Of a stretch of DNA of 64,000 nt, positions 34,431 to 45,703 are shown one piece after another. The stretch's first letter is position 1, and each line of letters starts with the position of its first letter. Origin of the DNA: Aegilops tauschii subsp. strangulata. Its lineage: Eukaryota; Streptophyta; Magnoliopsida; Poales; Poaceae. Made by a program: the position numbers and the translations under genes. The notes beneath the pieces are model-generated. The model searched no databases. It was given only the letters and a program-made list of their open reading frames with translations, and had not been told where the DNA came from. The DNA lies in assembly GCF_002575655.3 (NCBI RefSeq), contig NC_053037.3, positions 206,958,243 through 207,022,242 of the forward strand. The letters are read 5' to 3'.

Positions 34431-35792
34431 CAGTGGCGGATCCACGAATTCAAGTTACCAGGGGCGAACATTTAACTTAAAAATACGAAGGCACTTGCAC
34501 TTCAGAAATCAACATAACTTGAGAAATGTGAAGCTACATGCACTTTGAAAACCAGCTAATGATCCAAAGTAGCTCAGATTATAAAACACTAAATGATGTA
34601 AGCACCAAAAAACACAAAATGCAACATGGTGTACAAGGACTACTAACATGGTCTGTGCCTGCTTGAATTATTCGTTCTCTGGCTGAAAATATCGAAGTGT
34701 AATTGCACCTATAACCAGTGCGCAAACTGCATATCAATATATCTATCCTGCACAACTATGCCAATATTTTCAAACAACATGTTAGAAAAGTATTTATTCT
34801 ACGTTGTCATGATACGAGGACTTTCTGGTAGATGGCCTCGACGTTTCCTCAAGCCATGAAAATGCACTATAATTTTCTTGTCATCAATGCCCGCAAATCT
34901 CTATGTCTCTCTCAACATAGCAGATCATCATTAGACACAAAATCCTTCAATGGGAGCTTGCAAAATACTTGCATTAGATCCCTCATTAGACACTATATGT
35001 TCATCACCAGGAGCATCTACAATGTTTGCATCAAATCCTTCATTAGCAGTCTGTTCATTAGACACTTCATGCTCAAGATCAATATGAGCTTGTATGTTTG
35101 CGCCGGAAACTTGATTAGATACGTCAGATTCAGTCAGTTCAGTATTGATTGGGGGAGTTATAAATAAGCAAACATTGGTTTCATTTTCTCATAGATTCCC
35201 TACATACAAGCAGTTTTACAACACCGTCAGGTTTAACTATTGGCCAGAAATTGAACAGTTGAATTAGATATAATCAGGGATGTGATGTACCTGCTCATTG
35301 CGCATGCTATTCTTGGAAGCTGCGACTGTCCGTTTGCGCAAGCTCGATGCCATGCCCGTGCTGCCGCCGCTACCTCCCACGCAGGCTACACCCAGAGTTG
35401 GATCATCATCTTCTTGTCCTTCCATTCGCTTGAAGCCTGGCGACCGGCCTCCAAGGAGGGCGTGAGGAAGTGCTATGTCGGTCTTTGCAGCGGCGGCTAG
35501 GTAAGGAGCGAACCAAACTGGAGGCTGGAGCGAACGAATTGGGATTTTTCCTGCTGTCGATCGATATGGGAGGCGCTCATTTCGGCCGCGAGCCTGCTAA
35601 AGGGCCTGCCTTGCACTTACGTTATTGGCCCATCCAAATTGAAACATTTTTCTTCATTTTTTACATTGCCTGCTCGTGTGTTGGGACAAACAAAACTAGC
35701 CTGGGCCAACCTGGACGACTCAAACTAGGTGCACACTTTCCAGCCACCCGAGGCGGCCGCCCATACCAGCCCCTACGGTGGCGTCGCCCCTT
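34431..35792 (-). mobile_element. hAT-like deletion derivative
   Basis: The left end CAGTGGCGGATCCAC is the kind of terminus seen in plant hAT elements. The right end, read inward, is a degenerate inverse (AAGGGGCGACGCCAC). The 8-bp flanks are TTTGTGTG (34423-34430) and TTTGCGTG (35793-35800), one mismatch apart. On the minus strand 35353-35291 gives a short exon MASSLRKRTVAASKNSM ending at a CAG/GTAC donor. About 35160-34925 is an acidic open stretch with repeated VSNE-type phrases, like the N-terminal part of plant zinc-finger MYM-type hAT transposases. The catalytic middle is missing, so it cannot move itself. Its ends need alignment with relatives. Confidence 0.5.
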
Positions 35793-35800
35793 TTTGCGTG

Positions 35801-36812
35801 TATGATTGAGGTAGTGAAAAATATTCCAATGACGCTTTTGATTTACCCACAGAATGGTTGAATTGCTTGTTTCTATGAACCGAGTTTGCCAATAATGTGA
35901 AGGATGCCAGTCTTTTCATCCTATTGTAGATTGCTTAGATCTCGATATGCCAAATGTAATCGCATGAAATATACAGTAAAAGCTAGTGTGATGTGTGCGG
36001 CTACAACTAGTCTGACTACACGTCCTCATATAACATATCAAGGACGCACCATCGTACTAGATTAACCATTCGACTTACCAATGCAGTGTGGGAAGAAAGA
36101 AGTATTGGGACTGTGTATCCAGGCAATTGATGCCATGGACTCCTTCGCAGAACCATGTAAGTGAAAAAGAAGTTGCAGTGTGCCTGTACAAAGAGCTAGC
36201 GTAAGTTCAGTTACCTGCTTCTCGGAATTTTAGTTAGCCACTTATTGCAAAATTGTTCAATTACGTTGCTTGGCTTAATTTAGTTTGCTACTAATTACAT
36301 AATGCCATAGCCTGTTAATCCTATTATAGACTGTGCCTATCTATGTGTTTGATACTTACTTTTAAGAATTACCTGTTTGCGTGAACTTAAATAGCTACTT
36401 AAGCACGTAGATAGCTAGTCATATGTACCTCTAGGGTGCAGCAGAATTCACGTGTAATTTACGTTCTGATACCCTGTTTGTTTAAATGGTTTGTTGTTAT
36501 CACTTGTAGCACAAGTAATGTTTGCATGTTCATAGATAGACAACTGTTAGGTTTATATGAGGGACACCATCTTTTTAACTTATACATGTGTTGGAGTCAT
36601 TTTGCTTACATCAAAGAAATTGACAGATGTCTGTGTTGCTGGTAAACAGTACCGACTTGTTACTTTAGTACGTTGCCACGAACTTGTTAGTTTTACTAGT
36701 TCATGTGAAATTAAATATGTTGCCAAAACTGGTTAGTTTTACTAGTTTGATGTTAGTTTCTTATGGCTCTTGCAAACCTTTATTTATTGATTGCTAACAT
36801 TCAAGTTTGCAC
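35801..36812 (+). other. Second copy of the NELA exon, and flanking introns
   Basis: At about 36083-36196 a diverged copy of the 34262-34376 candidate exon occurs. Its frame ends EVAVCLYKELA, with the same donor GCTAGCGTAAGT and a similar upstream phrase (AACCATTCG then ATGCAG). Together with the mini-exon array that follows, it may belong to the same gene. The rest is A/T-rich without features. Confidence 0.35.
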
Positions 36813-37391
36813 GATCCAACTAAAACTCCGTTGGCACAACAAGTATGTTTTCAGAAACCTCCTTGTTTACCTGGTTTGCTGCTGTAACTTGTTGCTGCAA
36901 TCATCTAACCAACTTCAAGTTTTCAGGATCCAATTGGAAGTCCAATTGCAAAGCAGGTACATTTTCAAAAATATATTTGTGTAACAGGTTTGCTGTTGTA
37001 ACTTGTTGCTCTAATCAAGTTACTGACTACTCAACTTTTCAGGATCCAAGAGAAACTCTAATGCCACAATAGGTTCCTTTTGCAAAACTTGTTTGTTTAA
37101 CTGCTTTGCTGCTGCAACCGGTTGCTCTAATCACGTTATTGGCTACTCAACTTTTCAGGATCCAAGAGAAATTCCAATGCCACAACAGGTACCTTTTGCA
37201 AAACTTGTTTGTTTAACTGCTTTGCTGCTGCAACAACCGGTTACAAGGATGTTAATAACTACTTTTCAGCATCCAATTGAAACTCTTTAATTCCTTGTTT
37301 GTTTAACTGGTTTGTTGTTATAACTCCCACTTGAGATGTTTTGCTAACTTCATGTTTTCGGAATCCAATTGGAACTTTAATGGCAAAACAG
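36813..37391 (+). repeat. Tandem mini-exon array (about 115-bp period)
   Basis: Six units start with GATCCAA-like sequence at about 36813, 36927, 37043, 37159, 37270 and 37362. In units 2, 3 and 4 an exactly 30-nt segment is flanked by TTTTCAG and GGT: 36927-36956, 37043-37072, 37159-37188. The peptides are DPIGSPIAKQ, DPRETLMPQ plus stop, and DPREIPMPQQ; unit 1 gives DPTKTPLAQQ and the last gives NPIGTLMAKQ. Because 30 is a multiple of 3, such exons could be skipped or included without shifting the frame. Intron-like spacers repeat TTTGCTGCTG and TTGTTTGTTTAACTG. Confidence 0.6.
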
Positions 37392-37431
37392 GTTAGCCCA
37401 AGATCAAAGAGTGAGGTCCCCATCGGAAAGG
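37362..37431 (+). other. Possible terminal exon
   Basis: The last mini-exon runs straight into a coding-like stretch, AKQVSPRSKSEVPIGKGHS, followed by TAG near 37431 and A/T-rich 3'-UTR-like sequence. There is no intron between, which fits a last exon. The protein is not recognised. Confidence 0.35.
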
Positions 37432-37850
37432 GCCACAGCTAGTAGGATGCTCTTCTAGCAAAAAAAAGTGCAGCGACCTGGCTTATGTATGTTAGTTGAT
37501 ATTATTGATCCATATACACTATAAGTGTTTATATGTCTGTTAGTTTTGTACATTATTGGTTGATTGACTCGATATTTGGATCTTGATACATCGCTTGTGT
37601 ACGTATCTAAATGGGAGTACACATTATGCTGCGTGTGACATTTGAGTTGGACATAAAGTGTTCCAAATATTTGAATTCACCTTAAACTGGATTCTAGCTT
37701 CTGAATTCGAGTATTGGCATTTGTAAATCATATTCATATATGACACTGGAATACATCTTTGTCGTGCTTTTGAAGATATATAAAAACACATAGAATGATT
37801 TATAAAGATTCATATAGGAATACAAAATAGATTCGAATTTAGTTGCCAGG
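37432..37850. other. A/T-rich stretch, nothing recognised
   Basis: It probably includes the 3' UTR of the gene-like region. No transposon ends or open frames of note. Confidence 0.4.
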
Positions 37851-38860
37851 GTAAACGTGGATGCTTATTGTCCCAAAATTCGAAAGAAGCGGCAAAATGT
37901 CCACTCCCATGTCGGCCGCCTGAAGCCAAGTGTGTGGGAAATGGAAATTACTGTCTACCCCTTACACGGACAATCCATCGGCCTAATTTCCACTGCTCTC
38001 AATAGGGGTAGTCTACTAACTTCAATTAGACGTGACACGACCGCCTCTGAGCCCATTGCGACACGGTGGGCGCCAAACATGGGCGGCAAAACACATTTGA
38101 GTCAAGATCATCCGAAAGACCTCTGTTTCTCCCTCCATTTCCCCATTCATACACGGTGGGCGGCAGGTTTGTAACTTCACTAAGACGTGACACAACCGCC
38201 CTATCTGTCAGCCCCGTTCATACACCGTGGGTGCCAATCATGGGCGCCAAAACACCCTCTCCCCGCCCGAAATCACTCTGGGAAAATATTGGCGAGATGC
38301 GAGATTACCGTCCTAGCCCCAACCGACGAGACGTCCAAATTTTAAACGGGGGATAAGTTCATAACTTTCCCATATTTCAGACAAGCGCGTCCCAAAAACA
38401 TGGTTCCTCGTACCTCTCCCTCCATTTTCCCATTCATACACCGTCCGCGCTAGAACACCATCCCCAGACCAGCCACCTTCGTCCGCCACCCCATCCATCG
38501 CCGCCGTCCTCCACCCCATCCATCGCCACCGTCCTCCACCATGCCGGAGTGCCTACCAAGACCGTGTCATCCATTGGTAGAGATGGACGTTTCTCATCCA
38601 CGGTGACGGACCAAGAGCCTTGCATTGCGTCCTCTCGCTACATCTGGGCCGTCATCCTCTTTGCCGAGGCCACTCACACGACCTTCTCTTCCACTGCAAC
38701 GGGACTTATCCCCCGATGCACCTGTCTACCGTCGTAGATCTGCTTCAACGCCACCGACAGCCATCGCACCCCCAATGCCTACACGGCGCCGCAAGAGAGA
38801 TGGTACTTCATATCTCCTCAACTTTTTGATCTCAACTAGAAAATAGATCGTAACTTGGTT
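37851..38860 (+). other. GC-rich promoter-like block with a short first exon
   Basis: Three near-repeats of CCATTCATACACCGTG-like sequence occur at about 38148, 38215 and 38431, then a doubled phrase CCCCATCCATCGCC (38490-38535). An ATG at 38541 gives only a short frame. A later ATG near 38778 begins MPTRRRKRD, followed at once by a possible GT donor. This looks like the 5' end of a gene or gene fragment whose remainder may have been displaced by the element at 39311. Low certainty. Confidence 0.3.
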
Positions 38861-39310
38861 ACTATACTTTCTTTCCAGCTCTTAGAATTTAGTTCTTAGT
38901 TCGAAGCAAACAATGGATGCTAAATAGCATTTCCCTAGTTTGCAGCTTTAAATCTGCCATGGCACAGTCATAATAGGGTTTAATTGATCATGCTTAGGGT
39001 TTAATTGATCATGTTGATTCCATGGTGGTTTCTATAATAGAACTCGGAGGGGAAACCCTTTTTTCTCAAAAAAAAAATGCTTAGGGTTTCCCCCTTTTAT
39101 GATCACTATACGATCAGCATACGTGCTTCATGTCATAATAGCACTGCTCCACCCATCAAGCTAAACAAGCTTAGTTGTTCAAATACGAATCTCATATTAT
39201 TAAAACAAAGTCGTTTAATTGGTCAGCTAAATGTTCCTAATTTAGTTTCGAAAATGCATGTTCGCCGCTCGGGTGTGTATCTCTACAGGGTGCCCACGGT
39301 GAGCCGCGAC
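38861..39310. other. Non-coding left flank of the 39311 element
   Basis: Intron-like A/T-rich sequence containing a duplicated phrase (GGGTTTAATTGATCATG near 38978 and 38997). The last 5 bases, GCGAC, should be the left target duplication of the LTR element, but no right copy can be checked. Confidence 0.45.
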
Positions 39311-39787
39311 TGAGGGAGTCCTGGATTAAGGGGTCCTCGGGCGTCCAGACTATGGTACGTGGACCGGACTGATGGGCTGTGAAGATACAAGGCCGAAGAC
39401 TCTCTCCCGTGTCTGGATGGGACTCTCCTTGGCGTGGAAGGCAAGCTTGGCGCCCTGATATGAAGATTCCTTTCTCTGTAACCGACTTTGTACAACACTA
39501 GTCCCCTCCGGTGTCTATATAAACCGGAGGGCTTAGTCCGTAGAGGCAATGATAATCATAGTCATGCAGGCTAGACTTTTAGGGTTTTAGCCATTACGAT
39601 CTCGAGGTAGATCAACTCTTGTAATACTCATATTCATCAAGATCAATCAAGCAGGAAGTAGGGTATTACCTCCATAGAGAGGGCCTGAACCTGGGTAAAC
39701 ATTCTGTCCCCCGTCTCCTATTACCATCAACCTTAGATGCACAGTTCGGGACCCCCTACCCGAGATCCGCCGGTTTTGACACCGACA
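39311..39787 (+). mobile_element. 5' LTR of the gag-protease element
   Basis: A 477-bp LTR from TGAGGGAGTCC to TTGACACCGACA. The core promoter is TATATAAA at 39516-39523, placed between the inverted arms CCCTCCGGT (39504-39512) and ACCGGAGGG (39523-39531). This short LTR is the same family as 29689-30162. Confidence 0.93.
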
Positions 39788-39834
39788 TTGGTGCTTTCAT
39801 TGAGAGTTCCACTGCGTCGTCTTCAAGAGGTTCG

Positions 39835-42470
39835 ATGGCCCCGTCAATCATCTACAACAATGCTGTCCAGGGGGAAGTCTTCCTCCCCGGACAGATCTTC
39901 GTATTCGGCGGCTTCGCACTGCGGGCCAACTCGCTTGGCCATCTAGAGAAGATCAACAGCTACGCCCCTGGCCATCAGGTCAGATTTGGAAGCTTGAACT
40001 ACGTCGCTGATATCCGGGGAGACTTGATCTTCGATGGATTCGAGCCCACTGCAGCCGCTCCCTGCCACCGCGATGACATGACTTAAATCTGTCATCGGAC
40101 CACACCTAGGAGATAGCACCTGTAACTGCTCTGGCCCTAGATCCGGAGTAGATCGCGCCATCCGAGGACAGGAAGCTCAACCCCGCCACGGAAGCCGCAG
40201 ACTCAGCGGCGTTGGAGCCGCACACAGACCCAACCTCGGGTGGAATCTGCACCACCGGAACCTCAGACTCGTTTCCGGCTACAGGTTCCGAACCACGTGC
40301 GTTCATGTACATCGAGCTTGATCAGACTTCGATCGTCGAATTCAGCTCCGCGGACATCTTCTGGCACTCACCTTTAGGCGATGTGCTAAACTCATTAAAA
40401 ACACTATCCTTAGGGGGGGACTCACAGCCGAATTATATCCGGTTTGAACTGGAGGCTGATGACGGAGAATTTCCATTCCCACCCACCGCCCACTTCATAG
40501 CCACTGTCGAAGACTTAACCGACATGCTCGATTACGGCTCCAAAGAAATCGACGGTATGGACGACGATGCCGAAGAGGAGCAGGGCCAAAACCAACCGTT
40601 TACCAGGCACTGGACGGCCACTTCTTCGTACGACATGTACATGGTGGATACACCTAAAGAGAACAATGGCGATAACAAGAAGGATCCAGCCAAGGATAAA
40701 CCTCTTGAGACACAGCCAAAACGGCGACGTCAGCGGCGCCGCACTAAATCACGCCGTGGAAAAGATAATAATACCGGCACGAGAGAAAACAATACTCCGG
40801 ACGATTCCGAAGACAAGGAATACCCTGTTGAGCCAACCTCCGAACAGGAGGAATGGGAGGACGGGCGAGTCAGCCCTGATGAACAGGCCGTAAACGAAGA
40901 CTCAGAGGACAGTAATTATCTTCCACTCTCCGAGGATGAGGTGATCCTTGGCAACGAGGATTTCATCGTGCCTAAGGAACCTCTTGAGCAAGAGCGCTTT
41001 AAGCGCCGGCTAATAGCCACTGCGAGGAGCCTGAAAAAGAAGCAGCAGCAGCTTCAAGCTGATCAAGACCTGCTCAACAACAGATGGACTAATGTCCTGG
41101 CAGCCGAAGAATACGGCCTCGATCGCCCAACCAAAAGTTACCCGAAGCGCAAATTGTTACCCCAATTCGATGACGAGGCGTTGGAGCCCATACCATTAGC
41201 GCATCATGCGGCTGACCGACCACCACGTGGCCGGGATAAAGCGGCACCTCAAGTTGAACACCAGCCCGTCCTACCTCACCGTAAAGGCAGAGATAAAATA
41301 GCTCGGGGTTATACATATGACCTGCGGCAGGACCTAAAGAACAGAACAGGTCAGACCAGATTGATGTACGGATCGCGGGGGCATGCCCTAACGCGTGATG
41401 ACGGCCATTTGGCCGGACGTGACAAACATAACCACGCCCGAGCCGAAACTTGCAGTCAGGCTACATCCGAGCTACGTCGCGACTTGGCCCGATACAGAGG
41501 CGCCGCACACCCCCTCTGCTTCACTAACGAAGTAATGGAGCATGAATTCCCAGAAGGGTTTAAACCCGTAAATATCGAATCATATGATGGAACAACAGAT
41601 CCCGCGGTATGGATTGAGGACTTTCTTCTCCATATTCATATGGACCGCAGTGATGACCTTCATGCCATCAAATACCTCCCTCTAAAACTCAAAGGGCCAG
41701 CTCGGCACGGGTTAAACAGTCTGCCTGAAAACTCTATTGGCAGCTGGGAGGACTTGGAAGACGCCTTCCGCGACAACTTCCAAGGTACATATGTACGACC
41801 TCTAGATGCTGATGACTTAAGTCACATAGTTCAACAGCCCGGAGAGTCAGCCAGGAAATTCTGGACTAGGTTCCTAACTAAAAAGAACCAGATCGTCGAC
41901 TGTCCCGATTCCGAAGCCCTAGCATCCTTTAAGCATAGCATCCGCGACAAATGGCTCGCCCGTCACCTCGGACAAGAAAAGCCGAAGTCCATGTAAGCCC
42001 TCACGGCACTCATGACCCATTTTTGTGCGGGCGAGGATAGTTGGCTAGCCCATAGCAATAACACTGCAAGCAAAGCTAGCACGTCTGAGACCAAAAACAG
42101 CAACGACAACCCCCGACGCAACAGGCTCAAGCGTCGAAGCAATGGTGAGAATACCGACGACACGACGGTCAACGCCAGATTCAGTGGCTCCAAGTCCGGC
42201 CAGCAGAAGAAGCCATATAAAAGAAACAATCCGGGCCCATCCAGCTTGGACCGCATACTCGATCGTCCATGCCAGATCCATGGCACCCAAGACAAACCAT
42301 CCAATCATAAAAACAGAGATTGTTGGGTTTTTAAACAGGCCGGCAAATTAAATGCCGAGAACAAGGAGAAGGGGTCGCGAAGCGAGGACGATGATGAGGA
42401 GTCCCGTCCGCCGAACACAGGGGGACATAAGAAGTCCCCCCCCCCCCCAAGTTAAAATAGTGAATATGAT
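39835..42470 (+). pseudogene. gag: Gag of the gag-protease element, broken
   Basis: An ATG at 39835 (MAPSIIYNNAVQGEVFLPGQ) opens the N-terminal part, which stops at 40084. Coding resumes in another frame by 40212 and stays open to TAA at 41994. It includes an acidic, Lys/Arg-rich middle (about 40560-41000) and the gag domain: ESYDGTTDPAVWIEDFLLHI, KYLPLKLKGPARHGLN, SWEDLEDAFRDNFQGTYVRP, FWTRFLTKKNQIVDCP. After the stop the same frame continues (ALMTHFCAGEDSW) through a basic region and a zinc-binding-like CQIHGTQDKPSNHKNRDC to 42455. A poly-C run at about 42437-42450 then causes a frameshift into protease. Confidence 0.85.
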
Positions 42471-43243
42471 ATACGCTACCCATATCCCCAAGAGGGAGCA
42501 CGATGGAGCCAGTCGCCCCAAAGTTCAACCCATGGTCTTCCTGCCCGATCACTTTCGATCGCAGGGACCATCCGACCAGTATCTGTCATGGAGGTTCAGC
42601 CGCACTGGTCCTCGACCCAATCATCGATGGATTCCATCTCACGCGAGTCCTCATGGATGGTGGCAGCAGCCTGAACCTGCTCTATCAGGATACAGTGCGC
42701 AAAATGGGCATTAATCCCTCAAGGATCAAGCCCACAAAGACTACCTTTAAAGGAGTCATACCAGGTGTAGAGGCCCGCTGTACGGGCTAAATCACACTAG
42801 AGGTTGTCTTCGGATCCCCGGACAACTTCCAAAGCGAAGAGTTGATCTCCGATATCGTCCCCTTCCGCAGTGGCTATCACGCACTCCTGGGATGAACCGC
42901 ATTTGCTCGATTCAATGCGGTGCCACACTATGCTTATCTCAAGCTCAAGATGCCCGGACCACGCGGCGTCATAACAGTCAATGGAAACACGGAACGCTCC
43001 CTCCGTACCGAGGAGCACACCGTTGCTTTAGCAGCAGAAGTACAGAGCGGCCTTTTCAAGCAGAACCTTAATTCGGCGGCCAAGCTCCCGGACGCTGTCA
43101 AACGAGTCCGGACTACTCTGCAGCAGGACAACCCAGCTCGTCAAGAGCTCGACTAGCAATTTGGCCTCCGTCCCAGTCTCGACCAAGCGGCGGTGTTCGT
43201 ACCGCGCGTACATAACTACGCACCCAAAATACCATGGGCATAG
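42471..43243 (+). pseudogene. Aspartic protease and natural end of the polyprotein
   Basis: The frame continues as MIYATHIPKREH, then shifts to CPITFDRRDHPTS. The protease signature is VLMDGGSSLNLLYQDTVRK, with Asp-Gly-Gly instead of Asp-Ser/Thr-Gly, as is usual for this clade. Two further in-frame stops are seen (near 42788 and 42895). The frame ends at TAG 43154-43156, but in-frame sequence goes on to IPWA and TAG at 43241-43243, which may be the original end. No RT follows. Confidence 0.8.
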
Positions 43244-44335
43244 ACGGAGGCATAACTAGATTGTGATCCATAATACGGCTCGACCTCCCCTGGACACACA
43301 TACTTTGAATTTTTCTTTTTTATCCTTTTTAGGTTTCTTTTCCACAGGCCTTTCTTAACGGCCTGATCACCGGTCCTTTCGAAAGGATAGATACACCAAG
43401 ACGGCAAGAAGCACTAACGTATAAGGGAATTTCTAGGTGGTATCTTTAACGATCACTCTACCTGTTTTCAGGACCCGCACGCAGCTCTCCCTTGGTTGTG
43501 GCTTATTAAATAGCCATGTTGCTTATTGCACTACTTGTACAAATACGCTTTGATGTATTAATCAAACTATAATGGAAACAGTTTACGGCCCAACTTCTGC
43601 GGCACTAGCTTGCTACCCCTTTTTTCTGATAATCTTATCAAATTGCACCCGTACACTTTGGTACGCTTTAATCCGCCAGGGGCTTCATTGCGCCCCATAA
43701 TACGACAACAAAGTCCGAACACTTTTTACAGTATAGTTCGGCACCCCGAATTTAGCATTATATGCATTGGCTGCGAATCATGTCTTTGGTCAATAGTTGG
43801 GTTGCTCGGCTCCTGTGCTTACTACCTTACGTTCCGTTATATCGGCTAGGGTAGTAAAGGGAAAACTACTGCGATTGTGTCCTGGTTTATCCAGATGAGC
43901 ACCTCAGTAGAGAAAGTCGAAAATTGACTGTCATGATGCGGCGTGAGCCGGTCAGCTCTTCGGAGGTTTCAAATTTTTAGCTATTTTTTCTGCATTATGC
44001 GATGGATTGGTTCTTACCCGATCAGGTGTTTACAACACCCTAGTTCAGATACTAGGGGTCAAACGCTACATAGTCCGATTGCCTGGTTCGTTGCGCTAAA
44101 CACCTCCTTCAAGGACCAAACAATTGGATCAAGAGTGTTTAGATTCCATCCCGAACACCCCTGTACTACCTACGTGGGGGCTGAAGCCGACGACTGGCCA
44201 ACTCTCAGATTTCATAAAAACGGCCGCACAGGAGGTAAAATTTTAACAAGCATTATATTACATAATCGACTTTGTTTCATAATACAGGGCAAGATAATAT
44301 GAATGTATTCATTCAAAGATCACATCTTTCGCACA
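43244..44335. other. Non-coding interior between protease and antisense gene
   Basis: A/T-rich sequence with no recognisable pol remnant on either strand. It separates the ends of two convergent coding units, gag-protease on plus and the antisense gene on minus, and probably holds the 3' UTR and poly(A) signals of the latter. Confidence 0.5.
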
Positions 44336-44517
44336 CTACTCCGCCACAATGCGGGATCCCTCCAGGACATTGTCAAAATATAACTCGAGCGTGCGGTGCT
44401 CCTTGCCCTCGGGCAGTCCCTCGGTTGCGAGCTTGACAGCGTTCATCTTTGCCCACTGCACCTTGACACGGGCAAAGGCCATCTGCGCAGCCTCGATGCA
44501 GACCGATCGCTTGATAG

Positions 44518-45703
44518 TGTCGGTGTGGAACAACACCTATGGGATCACAAGAATCCCTACTATGGTTGTCGGGGCACAGGGTGGCGAGAAGAGCAAGATT
44601 AGTAATCAGCACAAGGATCGTTTACCCAGGTTTGGGCCGCGAGGATGCGTAAAACCATAGTCCTGCTTTGGTGGATGTATTGAGTGTTCTTGAGCTCTCG
44701 AACTAGCTACGGTGGCGTTGCCGTTTCAGAGAGCCGAATCCCTCTCCAGTACGCCATGGACCTCCTTTTATTGTCGAAAGGGGCTGCCACACTGGCACAC
44801 AGGAGGTGGAAAGGCGTACAGTGCTATGAGCTTATCGCTCGTATTACAGGACAAGACACATTTAATGCGCCGCTGAGGTGTCCCCCTAGCTTTATCGGGG
44901 ACGGGAGCGAGGCCCGTCCCGTCCGTCGCCGCTCCTCCTCGCTTCGACACGCGCCCTGGCCAGCGATGCGTGTGGCGCCATGTAGGTAGGCAGGCAGCTG
45001 AGGTGGCACGGTGGTCGGGTCTTCACGAAGATATGCATGCCGCCACGCAGGCTCCTGCTGAGTTGGCCTGGAAGCTGCATGTTGCCACACAGGTGCCTGC
45101 CCAGCTGGTTTGGGCTGGCAGCTGCATGCGAACCGTGGTGGAGATTTGGTTGGTGTGGGCCTGGCAGTGGCCCTGCTGGCGTCCTCGGTGAGAGCCTTGC
45201 CGGGTGGCCCGGCAAGGGTCTTGCCGTGGTGCGCTGTCGTCCCCGGCAAGGATCTTGCCGGGGGTCTCGTGGCACTCCTCGGCAAGGATCTTGCCGAGGA
45301 CCGTTGTCTTTTAATCCTCATCTGATCTTGAATGTCCCTTGTCTTCACAAAGATCTGCATGCCACCATGGTGGTGCCTCCCGAGCACTAGTTCCAATGTG
45401 GTTGGTTGAGTTGGAACCCGTGGGCTCGAGGGTGGCTCACTCCGCTGGTGTGGGCGAGCCGCCCCGGCAAGGTCTTGCCGGGGCCGCGGAGGTTGCCCCC
45501 GGCGAGGATCTTGCCGGGGGAACCTGCTTCGCCTCTCTGCTTCTTTGTGTTCTTGGCCTTGGTGTTGCTTTGGCTGTCTTGGGCTTCGGTTTTACCTTGG
45601 TTCACCTCCCCTATTCTGCTTGGTGTGGCCGCGGGCGCGGCTTCGACTGTCCGTGCACAGGTAAAGGGGTACAATGGTGTGCCCCCTCTTTTGTACACCG
45701 ACA
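44518..45703 (-). mobile_element. 3' LTR of the nested TAT element
   Basis: It runs from TGTCGGTGTGG to CACCGACA. About 20 mismatches to the partner were counted by eye in the first 310 bases, so insertion is not very recent. The TATA box is damaged here: minus CAATAAAAGG, against CTATAAAAGG in the other LTR. It has two TGCATG boxes (45034, 45356) and five CCGGCAAG/CTTGCCGG-type palindromes between 45190 and 45520. Confidence 0.93.
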
